46,511 bases of DNA from Terriglobales bacterium (GTDB lineage Bacteria; Acidobacteriota; Terriglobia; Terriglobales; Acidobacteriaceae), in assembly GCA_015655195.1 (NCBI GenBank), contig JAATFM010000210.1:1-46511 (forward strand). The letters are read 5' to 3'. The notes below the pieces were generated by a model. It made no database searches. It saw only the letters and a list, made by a program, of their open reading frames with translations, and was not told the DNA's origin. Shown here one piece after another: positions 34,048 to 42,368 of this stretch. Each line of letters starts with the position of its first letter. Position 1 is the first letter of the stretch. A program made the translations under genes and the position numbers.

Positions 34048-35468
34048 AAAGGGAAATCGCTCTGAACATCCCGTATGCCGGTGGCAGTTTCTCTAGGGGA
34101 GTTGCGTTAGCAGGCATGCGCGCCGTTCGTAAGCGCACACAGCACCTCCACTGGCACATACGTGCTCCAGTGTTATCCGTGGTCATGTGGGTGTGCCTCT
34201 GGACCAATCTGAATAGTGGTTTCTGGAATATTCAAGCCCCGTACAGCGCCGATGATTGGCAACTCTTGCTGCGAGCCCTGCTTCCGTTCGCTGTGCTTCC
34301 CGTTGCCGCCTTTGTTTTCTTTCGTCGCGCCAAGTCACGCCTGTCATGGAACGGCCCATCAACTCTCTTGATGATGTACGGAGTCATGGCGACGCTTGCA
34401 GCGGTCTTTTCACCACATTCACTGTGGTCCTTGTATTGGTCGATGACATTTCTGGCCACGATTCTCGTTGCCTGGACATTTCTTGATCGGCGCGACCCTG
34501 TCGAATCTACCCGGGAAATGCTCCATATCACCTGGGTGGCGGCATTTATAGTTGCCGCAATTCTTGCCTATCAAACCCGTGGTTCTGTATTCAGTGATGC
34601 ATCCTCAGCCTATGGCTTTGCTGAAGTGGAAGTGGCGGGGCTCTCGCGCTCATCCGGGATAGCCCGGTGGGCAGCGGTTCCGGGATTGGTATGTCTCATC
34701 AGGGCATACCATAGCCGCCGTCCCGTCTTCATTCTCTTGCTCCTTGGCTTTTCCGCGGCAGCTTTCTTCATCGTGTATCGGATGCAGTCACGCGGCGCAA
34801 TCTTCGGGGCAGCAGCGGCATTGGTATTTGCTCTGTTTGTATCGTCCCGGATGCGTCGATACGCGCTTCCATTTGCGCTCTTGGCTATTGCTGTAATTCT
34901 TCTGGTGGATTCTCCAGCCACTGTGTCGAACAGCATAACCGAATACCTGGAGCGAGGGCAGAGCGAAGAAGAGTTCGTCACTATGACAGGCCGGACTCGC
35001 ACCTATGAAAACGGCGTGGCTGCTTTTGAGGAAGCCCCAATATTCGGGCGTGGTCAATGGGCCGATCGGCTGGTTATCTATGAGCATGTCCACAACTCTT
35101 ATCTCCAGGCATTTATGAATGCTGGGATTATCGGCGGCATTCCGTATCTCGTCTCCTGGGGCGCGGGATGGATACTATTTTTCAAGCTCCAGAAAAAGAG
35201 GGCGAGGCTGAGTCCGGAAGACCGCCTCTGTTTGCTGGAGGCAGGCACCGTAATGATGTTTTTTACGGTCCGCTCCATACCGGAAACCACCACTGCAAGC
35301 TATGCGGTCGACTTGCTGGTGATGGTCGCCGTCTATGTGTATCTTGAGAGCTTAGCTGTTCATCTCAGCGCCAGGCAGCAATCGTCATTTCAATCCCTCA
35401 CCGCGTTCACATCCTACCGTAGGGAATTAGAACAGCGAACGCGGGCGGAAGGTTATTTCCCGAGATGA
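34044..35468 (+). CDS. Wzy-like O-antigen polymerase / ligase family membrane protein
   Basis: A 474-residue protein with about eleven transmembrane helices and a basic N terminus. The large periplasmic loop contains GRTRTYENGVAAFEEAPIFG, GRGQWADRL and HVHNSYLQAFMNAGIIGGIP, matching the O-antigen ligase/polymerase signature (H-x-H-N). Placed between glycosyltransferases, it is the best Wzy candidate for the locus; the ligase-like gene at 15668 may be its paralogue. The GTG start overlaps the GT2 stop (GTGA), and its stop overlaps the next start (ATGA). Confidence 0.85.
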   Translation: MKREIALNIPYAGGSFSRGVALAGMRAVRKRTQHLHWHIRAPVLSVVMWVCLWTNLNSGFWNIQAPYSADDWQLLLRALLPFAVLPVAAFVFFRRAKSRLSWNGPSTLLMMYGVMATLAAVFSPHSLWSLYWSMTFLATILVAWTFLDRRDPVESTREMLHITWVAAFIVAAILAYQTRGSVFSDASSAYGFAEVEVAGLSRSSGIARWAAVPGLVCLIRAYHSRRPVFILLLLGFSAAAFFIVYRMQSRGAIFGAAAALVFALFVSSRMRRYALPFALLAIAVILLVDSPATVSNSITEYLERGQSEEEFVTMTGRTRTYENGVAAFEEAPIFGRGQWADRLVIYEHVHNSYLQAFMNAGIIGGIPYLVSWGAGWILFFKLQKKRARLSPEDRLCLLEAGTVMMFFTVRSIPETTTASYAVDLLVMVAVYVYLESLAVHLSARQQSSFQSLTAFTSYRRELEQRTRAEGYFPR

Positions 35469-36742
35469 ACCGCTTAAAAATACTTGCCATCGCCTATGCC
35501 TGCAACCCGACGCGCGGATCTGAATTTAGCGTAGGTTGGGGATGGGTGAATGCCATCGCAGCGAGGCACGACATAACCGTGATCACAGCAGATTTCAACT
35601 CAGGAGATATTGAGCGGCATCTCAGCATACGCGAGCCTGTAACCCGCAATAGCTTACGCTTCATCTATATAAAAAATCGCCCGTGGCATTATCGTCCTCG
35701 GGGAATGTGGCTCATGATTGAAGGCTCGCTGGCAAAGCCGCTGATGAGTATTGCTTATCAGGACTGGCTCAGATACGCCTTTACCGAAGCTGAGCGAGAA
35801 ACGAAACAAAACCGATATGACCTAGTGCATCTCATAACTTACGTAGGCTGGCGATTTCCCGGAAGCATTTACCGGCTCGGCATTCCTTTTGTTTGGGGAC
35901 CGATTGGTGGATTGAAAAACACGCCGTGGCGGCTTCTTCCCATGCTTGGGGTGAGAGGTGCTCTCTACTATGGCGCACGCAATCTCATCAATTCACTGCA
36001 GATCTCGGTTATGCGGGGACCCAGGCGCGCACTTGAGGTCGCCGGCAAAGGAATCATTGCAGCTACGTCCGAGATTCAGGAGGAACTATGGAAGCACTTC
36101 AAGGCGAGAAGCCAGGTAATCTGCGAAGTCGGTCCACCGCATTTCGAGGCTGTCGAGCCAAAACAGAGAGTGGAGAATGAAGACTTGAGAATCTGTTGGA
36201 GTGGCACGCATCTTCCGGGGAAGGCTCTCCATCTTCTGCTTCGCGCGGCCGCCCATTTGCCCAAGGAACTTAACTACCGTATCGACATACTCGGCGATGG
36301 CCCTTGCAGGCGCAAGTGGAGCGCATTGGCCAATCGACTCAAGATCAGCGAACGTTGTTATTGGCATGGATGGCTTTCCCGCGAGAAGTCATTGGACGTA
36401 ATGAGAGACTCCCATATCTTTGTGATTACGAGTCTTAAGGACCTGACATCCAATGTTGCAGTCGAAGCGATTTCGCTCGGCCTACCCGTGATTTGCCTGG
36501 ACCATTGCGGCTTTGCCGATCTCGTCATAAATAATTGTGGGATCAAAGTATACCCGGGGACTGAAGACCAGATCATTTCAGACCTAGCTAACGCTTTACG
36601 AATGCTTTATCAGGACGAGATACTGCGAAGACGAATGGCGCAGGGAGCTCTCCAACGAAGCAAGGACTACTCGTGGCTGAACAAGATGGCTGTCCTTGAC
36701 GGAGTATACGCGGACGCGGTGCGCGTCCAAGAAGGCGAATAG
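35465..36742 (+). CDS. GT4-family glycosyltransferase
   Basis: A 425-residue GT-B enzyme. The N terminus has LAIAYACNPTRGSEFSVGWG, typical of GT4 enzymes that begin with A-C-x-P-x-x-G-S-E. VWGPIGG follows near residue 145. The C-terminal domain has ICWSGTHLPGKALHLLLRAA, IDILGDGPCRRKW, YWHGWLSREKSLDVM and VAVEAISLGLPVICLDHCG. The donor is probably an NDP-sugar, with identity unknown. It is coupled to the polymerase gene by ATGA overlap. Confidence 0.9.
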   Translation: MNRLKILAIAYACNPTRGSEFSVGWGWVNAIAARHDITVITADFNSGDIERHLSIREPVTRNSLRFIYIKNRPWHYRPRGMWLMIEGSLAKPLMSIAYQDWLRYAFTEAERETKQNRYDLVHLITYVGWRFPGSIYRLGIPFVWGPIGGLKNTPWRLLPMLGVRGALYYGARNLINSLQISVMRGPRRALEVAGKGIIAATSEIQEELWKHFKARSQVICEVGPPHFEAVEPKQRVENEDLRICWSGTHLPGKALHLLLRAAAHLPKELNYRIDILGDGPCRRKWSALANRLKISERCYWHGWLSREKSLDVMRDSHIFVITSLKDLTSNVAVEAISLGLPVICLDHCGFADLVINNCGIKVYPGTEDQIISDLANALRMLYQDEILRRRMAQGALQRSKDYSWLNKMAVLDGVYADAVRVQEGE

Positions 36743-36844
36743 CTGTGTTCCTGACATCTCAAACTCATTGGCGTGCAGGGAAAGCAAGGGTTTGTTGTTA
36801 TGGAAGGACCATGAACCACCTATCATTCATCTGGTTCATCAACC

Positions 36845-37456
36845 ATGAAAAACTCTTATGTCGCGATGATTGAATCACGGTGGCGCGCATTGGCCACAAA
36901 GCTAACAACCAATGCGCGCTCTGATCGTTTGCTGCTTACTTTACTGATACGAAGGGTAGCAAATCGGCTAAGAACCACGATTTATTTCTCGGTGAGATGC
37001 CGCTACGCTCGCCGAAGCGGGCTCGTGAGGATTCCGTGGAGCGTATCTATTTGGGCTCCGAACAAGATTGTAGAGTTTGGCGATTGTGTTCAATTTGGAC
37101 CATGCTGTGTGGTTCAGTGCGACATCAGATTTGGGAACCATGTCCTTATGGCCGGCAATGTCGCATTCGTCGGACGTAGTGATCATCGTTTCGATGTGGT
37201 TGGAACGACTATATGGGATTCACCTCGGGGAACTGCGCAGGTGACAACCGTAGAAGACGATGTATGGATTGGATATGGCGCGATTGTGCTGTCTGGTCAC
37301 ACCATCGGCCGAGGATCTGTGGTCGCATCTGGAGCAGTAGTCGTTTCCGACGTGGATCGATATTCGATTGTGGCTGGTGTGCCAGCTAAGGAAATAGCCA
37401 GGCGCTTCAGCAAAGAGGAAATCAAGCGACATGAAGAAATCCTTGGATATTCATAG
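36845..37456 (+). CDS. Left-handed beta-helix (hexapeptide) acyltransferase
   Basis: A 203-residue O-acetyltransferase-like protein. Residues about 70-190 have hexapeptide-type repeats (VEFGDCVQFGPCCVVQCDIR, FGNHVLMAGNVAFVG) with an insert carrying HRFDVVGTTIWDSPRG and then DDVWIGYGAIVLSGHTIG, GSVVASGAVVVSDV and SIVAGVPAKEIARRF, the usual C-terminal LbH signature. The active-site-like His is in SDHRFD. It probably acetylates a sugar. The N-terminal 60 residues are basic and poorly conserved. Start is ATG 36845. Confidence 0.88.
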   Translation: MKNSYVAMIESRWRALATKLTTNARSDRLLLTLLIRRVANRLRTTIYFSVRCRYARRSGLVRIPWSVSIWAPNKIVEFGDCVQFGPCCVVQCDIRFGNHVLMAGNVAFVGRSDHRFDVVGTTIWDSPRGTAQVTTVEDDVWIGYGAIVLSGHTIGRGSVVASGAVVVSDVDRYSIVAGVPAKEIARRFSKEEIKRHEEILGYS

Positions 37457-37554
37457 TGTCTGACGCTATTGGCCGCTGCCTTTCAAACCATAGTGCGACA
37501 AGCAGTCCCCGGCAGGTGTGACAAAAATCTGTAACCAGAAACGAGTCTTACGCG

Positions 37555-38976
37555 ATGTACTCCCTCCTCTTTCTCGCTTTGGCTTCGTTTGTTCTTTCGC
37601 TGATCCTGACTCCGTTAGTTCGGAACCAGGCGCTGCGTTTTGGATTGGTGGACCATCCTGACAACGACCGTAAGATCCACCACTTACCAACCCCACGTCT
37701 AGGTGGCGTTGCTATTTTTGCAGCTACCATCGGTGCTTATCTCCTGCTATTACTCATCCGCCTGAGCGCTGGCCACATCATCCGGTCTGGAGCCCCATTC
37801 GCAGTACGGCTTCTGCCCGCCATTATCGTTATTTTTGGAGTTGGACTTGTAGACGATATATATGGTGTTCGGCCTTGGTACAAGCTTGTCGCTCAGGTTG
37901 TTGCGGCAATGCTTGCTTGGATCAGCGGTATCCACTTGGGCGCCGTCGGCGGTCATCCCCTTCCAGTTGCGGTCAGCTTTGTTCTTACCATCATCTGGAT
38001 TGTTGCTTGCACAAATGCCGTGAATCTGATCGACGGTGTGGACGGCCTTGCAACCGGGGTTGGGTTATTTGCCACCATTACCACACTTATCGCTGCGCTG
38101 CTCCATCACAACATCGACCTAGCCTTTGCCGCTATGCCGCTGGCTGGAGCATTACTGGGCTTCTTGCGTTTCAACTTCAGCCCGGCATCTATCTTTCTCG
38201 GCGATTGCGGTAGCCTAACTCTCGGATTCCTGCTTGGCTGTTACGGCATCGTATGGGGTGAGAAATCCACGACGCTGCTTGGCATGGCCGCGCCACTTTT
38301 GGCGCTTTCCGTTCCACTTGTGGACGCGGGTCTCGCGATAGTGCGCCGCTTTCTCGGCCAACAACCGATCTTTGGTGCTGACCGTGCCCACATCCACCAC
38401 AAACTGCTCTCTCAAGGACTAACACCTCGGACCGTTGTATTTGTGCTTTATGGGTTCTGTGGGCTTGCCGCTACTGCTGCCATCGTGCTTACAACGATCC
38501 GTGACCAGGATCATGGCTTCGTTCTCATCCTCGTCTGCCTCGCCGCGTGGCTTGGACTCCAGCATCTCGGCTATAGCGAATTTGGCATCGCGGGGAAGAT
38601 GGCTCTCGGAGGAGACTTTCGCGGTCTGCTCAGTGCTCAACTAGTCCTTCTCAAGTTCGAAGAAGAACTCTCTGCAAGCACAACTATTCAAGAATGCTCG
38701 GAGGTGCTTTGCCTCGCATGCCCCCGGTTTGGGTTTTCCGGAATAGACCTTCGTCTCGACGGCGTGGTGGGCCGCAAGGGATCCTCCGAGGGATGGCTCG
38801 TCTACATTAATTTTCCGGGACATGGATATATCCACCTTATGCGGGAATCCGGTGCCACTAGCCCAGGTGTATCAGCCGTACTGTTTATCGACTGTATTTC
38901 CCATGTGCTTATTCTCAAGCTGAACGAATTTAATACAAGGGAGTCCGAGTTAGCCCTTTATGCTTCTAATGACTAG
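37555..38976 (+). CDS. WecA/TagO-like undecaprenyl-phosphate sugar-1-phosphate transferase with C-terminal extension
   Basis: A 473-residue member of the MraY/WecA family, with about ten transmembrane helices in residues 1-340. It has DHPDNDRKIHHLPTPRLGG (33-51), VDDIYGVRPWYK with Asp100 and Asp101, NAVNLIDGVDGLATG (Asp160, Asp163), FLGDCGSLTLGF and RAHIHHKLL (279-284). It should transfer GlcNAc-1-P or a similar sugar-1-phosphate to undecaprenyl phosphate, starting the repeat unit. Residues about 352-473 form an extra soluble domain (LLKFEEELSASTTIQECSEV, LACPRFGFSGIDLRLDG) absent from ordinary WecA enzymes. Position late in the locus is unusual for a priming enzyme. Confidence 0.92.
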   Translation: MYSLLFLALASFVLSLILTPLVRNQALRFGLVDHPDNDRKIHHLPTPRLGGVAIFAATIGAYLLLLLIRLSAGHIIRSGAPFAVRLLPAIIVIFGVGLVDDIYGVRPWYKLVAQVVAAMLAWISGIHLGAVGGHPLPVAVSFVLTIIWIVACTNAVNLIDGVDGLATGVGLFATITTLIAALLHHNIDLAFAAMPLAGALLGFLRFNFSPASIFLGDCGSLTLGFLLGCYGIVWGEKSTTLLGMAAPLLALSVPLVDAGLAIVRRFLGQQPIFGADRAHIHHKLLSQGLTPRTVVFVLYGFCGLAATAAIVLTTIRDQDHGFVLILVCLAAWLGLQHLGYSEFGIAGKMALGGDFRGLLSAQLVLLKFEEELSASTTIQECSEVLCLACPRFGFSGIDLRLDGVVGRKGSSEGWLVYINFPGHGYIHLMRESGATSPGVSAVLFIDCISHVLILKLNEFNTRESELALYASND

Positions 38977-39373
38977 GTCACATCTCGGGTTCGTTTGGTG
39001 CGTACTGGCCAGTGCGGCTGCGGTCGCGTCGTTGCTGCCTGGCGTGAGTTTGCACAATCTGCGTTTCCCAGCCTATATCAATAGTAATTGGGTTCATTTC
39101 CTCGCTTATATCGTTGTCGCAGCCCTCCCCTTGTTAGCGTGGAGCTTTCGAACAGGTCTTGCGATCTCTTTTGGGATAGCCATTCTGTCGGTCGGTTTAC
39201 AGGTGCTGCATGGGCTTATTTCATGCCGAAGCATCGACCCTCATAATACAGAGATCAACCTGCTCGGAATTGCCTCAGGTATCCTCCTCGGTTTGAATAT
39301 CTTGGTTCTCCGTAACCGCGTAAAAGAGAGACGCAAGTCGATGTTCGATCGTTCGCAATCGACTCTGCACTGA
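38960..39373 (+). CDS. VanZ-like membrane protein
   Basis: A 137-residue protein with four hydrophobic segments and the VanZ-like pattern: NWVHFLAYIVVAALPLLAWS, then GLQVLHGLISCRSIDPHNTE followed by INLLGIASGILLGL. VanZ-type proteins are common in exopolysaccharide loci of acidobacteria, but their biochemical role is poorly defined. The ATG overlaps the end of the WecA-like gene by 17 bp, suggesting coupled translation. Confidence 0.8.
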   Translation: MLLMTRSHLGFVWCVLASAAAVASLLPGVSLHNLRFPAYINSNWVHFLAYIVVAALPLLAWSFRTGLAISFGIAILSVGLQVLHGLISCRSIDPHNTEINLLGIASGILLGLNILVLRNRVKERRKSMFDRSQSTLH

Positions 39374-39394
39374 ATCCGACTCCGCAGCTAAGGC

Positions 39395-41518
39395 ATGAGT
39401 GAGGAGTCGAATCTTGGGTGCTCCGTTTCGCAGGATAGCGACTCACTCATTCAGCAATCGACTCCTCAGCCTCAAGCGAACCGGTTCCGAGAGGTCGAAT
39501 CAAAAATGGACGCAATGCTGGCTAAAACTTCCATCCGGAACTACCGTCCCGATATCGATGGGATTCGAGCCATCGCGGTTGTAAGCGTCGTGCTCTATCA
39601 CGCAGGCGTACCTTGGGTGCGCGGCGGTTTCTCTGGAGTCGACATTTTCTTCGTTCTTTCCGGATATCTTATTGGGGGGCAAATCTTCTTCGAGATATGT
39701 TCTGGAACCTTCAGCTTTCTGCGCTTTTATCAACGTCGCGCCAAGCGAATTCTACCTGCGTTTTATTTAGTTACGTCTTTCACCTTTCTGGCTGCTATGC
39801 TTCTGCTCTCTCCTTTTGAAGCATATATATTCGCAAAGAGCGCAATAGCAGCAATACTATCAGTGTCGAACATCTATTTTGGCGTTAGCTCCGGCTACTT
39901 TCAGACCACGAATGAACTCAAGCCTCTGCTGATGACTTGGTCACTAGGGGTTGAGGAGCAATTCTACGCTCTGACCCCTTTGTTGATGGTTTTGTTGGCG
40001 CGAATTCGGCGTGACCTACTGTTACCTGTGATTCTTGTCGTATGCACACTCTCATTTCTCTTCGCACGGAGTTATCTCAAAAGCTATCCAACTATGGCGT
40101 TTTATTCATTGCCCGCACGCGCCTGGGAGCTAGGTGTGGGTGTCGCATTGGCCGTAACCGAGTTGAATTGGAAGCGCAAGCTTCTATCTCCTCGATGGTC
40201 GCAAGCTGCAGGCCTGATAGGTTTGGTGCTCATGATGGCCCCAGTGTATCTACTCACTTCAGCAATGCCATTTCCAGGGCAGGCGGCTGTACCCTCGGTT
40301 GTGGGCACAGCGATGACCGTTGCGTCTCCTGCCAGTTGGATAAACCGAAAGCTGCTTTCCTGCTCGGCAGTTGTGTTCGTTGGGCGAATATCCTACTCGT
40401 GGTACCTATGGCATTGGCCCATGCTCTCCTTCTTGCGCATTGTATCCGGCGGCATAGTGCGGCCAGCAGTAGTCGCGCTTGCCATTGTGGCATCCTTCGT
40501 CGCAGCGGTTATCTCCTACTACTTTGTTGAACAGCCTTTTCGGCGATCTGCCCGCCTGCCCGCGGTACTACTCATCCGCTATGCTGCAATAAGCTTTCTC
40601 TTTCTTGCCGCATTCTCGACTCTTCGGCTTGGTCATGGATTTCCGAAACGCTATCCATCGCTGAGTCAGGATGGCGATGCGCTCTCCGATCCTTGCGTGG
40701 CTGACTACGGCACTGACAAACCGCATCTGTTGCCCCGTTGCTACGCGGCGTCTGATCCGCGACCGTCCGTTGTGCTTTGGGGAGATAGCCACTCGTCAGT
40801 ACTTGCGCACACACTGCATCGGGCTTCCAATGAGCAGGGATATAACTTCATCCAGATGAGCAAGTCATCTTGTCTGCCGCTGAGCGGCGCGGCTGTTTTT
40901 CTCCCGGAACATCCGTTGGTGGCGAGAGAGTGTATTCAATTCAATAAGAAGGTGTTCGATCTAATCGAAGCTGATCGCCGGATTCGAATTGTAATCATGA
41001 CTGGTAGATGGGCGGCGCCGTTTCATGAGGAAGATATATATCCACTCGTATCTGATTCTGTGCGCAAAAGCGACGCAGCCTCCACGGATTATGCTCGCAG
41101 TACGTTCGTAAGGGCGCTGTCAGCCTCGATCCGGCCATTACAAAACTCAGGCAGGCATGTGATTCTGTTGGATGACGTGCCCAATTTTGATTTCAATCCG
41201 TTAATGAGGTACAGAACGGCCCTCATTCCAGCCCGGCACGCGATAGCAGTGTGGATGGGAGCAGAGAGCGATTATGGAGGCTTGGCTCCTGCTGCATTCA
41301 CTTCCGCCGCCGACACGTCCACGGAGGTGTTTAACGAGATACTGAAAAGCATTCCAGGAGTGGAGCTTATCGAATTGAAATCCGTCTTTTGCGATAGCCA
41401 TAATCTATGTGCGTACATGAGTGGAAACCGACTCCTCTACTCCGACGAGCATCATGTAACAGAAGACGGTGCGGAGTACGCATTGCGAAACTTCCACTTT
41501 CCCAAATTGCAGCAATGA
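39395..41518 (+). CDS. OafA-type acyltransferase with C-terminal SGNH hydrolase-like domain
   Basis: A 707-residue protein. Residues about 50-430 form the acyltransferase-3 membrane domain (RPDIDGIRAIAVVSVVLYHA, FSGVDIFFVLSGYLIGG, RRAKRILPAF, SYSWYLWHWPMLSFL). Residues about 440-707 form a periplasmic SGNH-type domain with GDSHSS (Asp464, Ser465, His466) and the second catalytic part DEHH (Asp684, His687). Such fusions O-acetylate surface polysaccharides, with the membrane domain moving acyl groups across the membrane and the SGNH domain transferring them. A 45-residue polar leader precedes the membrane domain. Start is ATG 39395, with further ATGs near 39506. Confidence 0.92.
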   Translation: MSEESNLGCSVSQDSDSLIQQSTPQPQANRFREVESKMDAMLAKTSIRNYRPDIDGIRAIAVVSVVLYHAGVPWVRGGFSGVDIFFVLSGYLIGGQIFFEICSGTFSFLRFYQRRAKRILPAFYLVTSFTFLAAMLLLSPFEAYIFAKSAIAAILSVSNIYFGVSSGYFQTTNELKPLLMTWSLGVEEQFYALTPLLMVLLARIRRDLLLPVILVVCTLSFLFARSYLKSYPTMAFYSLPARAWELGVGVALAVTELNWKRKLLSPRWSQAAGLIGLVLMMAPVYLLTSAMPFPGQAAVPSVVGTAMTVASPASWINRKLLSCSAVVFVGRISYSWYLWHWPMLSFLRIVSGGIVRPAVVALAIVASFVAAVISYYFVEQPFRRSARLPAVLLIRYAAISFLFLAAFSTLRLGHGFPKRYPSLSQDGDALSDPCVADYGTDKPHLLPRCYAASDPRPSVVLWGDSHSSVLAHTLHRASNEQGYNFIQMSKSSCLPLSGAAVFLPEHPLVARECIQFNKKVFDLIEADRRIRIVIMTGRWAAPFHEEDIYPLVSDSVRKSDAASTDYARSTFVRALSASIRPLQNSGRHVILLDDVPNFDFNPLMRYRTALIPARHAIAVWMGAESDYGGLAPAAFTSAADTSTEVFNEILKSIPGVELIELKSVFCDSHNLCAYMSGNRLLYSDEHHVTEDGAEYALRNFHFPKLQQ

Positions 41519-41624
41519 GTGTGTTGGTTCCTCTCATGAACATTAAGCATCACGTTCAACTCAAAATGCCATTACCTCTAACCCGGTCTTAGCTGTCTGC
41601 GATCGAATCCCAGGACGAGTGGAG

Positions 41625-42338
41625 ATGAATATCAAGATTCAGACTCTGAAAGAGCTTATCAAGCGTATGCCCAAAGTTGGGCCGTTTCTGGTGCGCTTGA
41701 ACCAGAGGGGGTGGAACTCCACCGACTATTGGGACGGTCGCTATAGAAAGGGTGGGAACTCTGGCGCAGGAAGCTACAACCGGTTGGCCGTATTCAAGGC
41801 GGAATTTCTTAATCGCTTCGTTGTTCAACATCGGATATTCTCGGTCATCGAGTTCGGCTGCGGGGACGGTTCTCAGTTGGAGCTGGCTCGTTACGGGAGT
41901 TACGTCGGTGTGGATGTTTCATCAAAAGCGGTGGAGATATGTCGTTCCAGGTTTTCGGGAGATGAATCGAAGCTATTTCTGCAGTCAAACGCATTCGCTC
42001 CCGGCACAAGTGCCGATCTGGTGCTCTCGCTCGATGTGGTCTATCACTTAGTTGAGGGTCATGTATTCGAGACTTACATGCGTCAGGTATTTGGCAGCGC
42101 AGCTCGCTTTGTTATTGTGTATTCCAGTAACGTCGACCATGAGGGGCCTCCCAGGCATATCCGGCATCGCCAGTTTACTCAGTGGATTGAACACAACGAG
42201 CCTGGCTGGTATCTACTGTCAACCGTTGAGAATGATTATCCCTATGATGCTGCCGACCCGGAAAATACTTCATTTGCGAATTTCTATGTCTTTGCGCCAC
42301 GCGATTTGTTGAGTGCTTCAAGCGTCGTGGCTAAGTGA
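41625..42338 (+). CDS. Class I SAM-dependent methyltransferase
   Basis: From ATG 41625 this is 237 residues (a GTG at 41619 is also possible; an AGGA lies before both). Motif I is SVIEFGCGDGSQLELA near residues 75-90, followed by YVGVDVSSKAVEICR and ADLVLSLDVVYHLVE, where Asp and Val-Val-Tyr-His are methyltransferase motif features. No transmembrane segments. It could methylate a sugar residue. It lies 106 bp after the acyltransferase gene and ends just before a convergent gene. Confidence 0.85.
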   Translation: MNIKIQTLKELIKRMPKVGPFLVRLNQRGWNSTDYWDGRYRKGGNSGAGSYNRLAVFKAEFLNRFVVQHRIFSVIEFGCGDGSQLELARYGSYVGVDVSSKAVEICRSRFSGDESKLFLQSNAFAPGTSADLVLSLDVVYHLVEGHVFETYMRQVFGSAARFVIVYSSNVDHEGPPRHIRHRQFTQWIEHNEPGWYLLSTVENDYPYDAADPENTSFANFYVFAPRDLLSASSVVAK

Positions 42339-42368
42339 TCCGATCTTCCTTTTATAAACAGCGACCCG

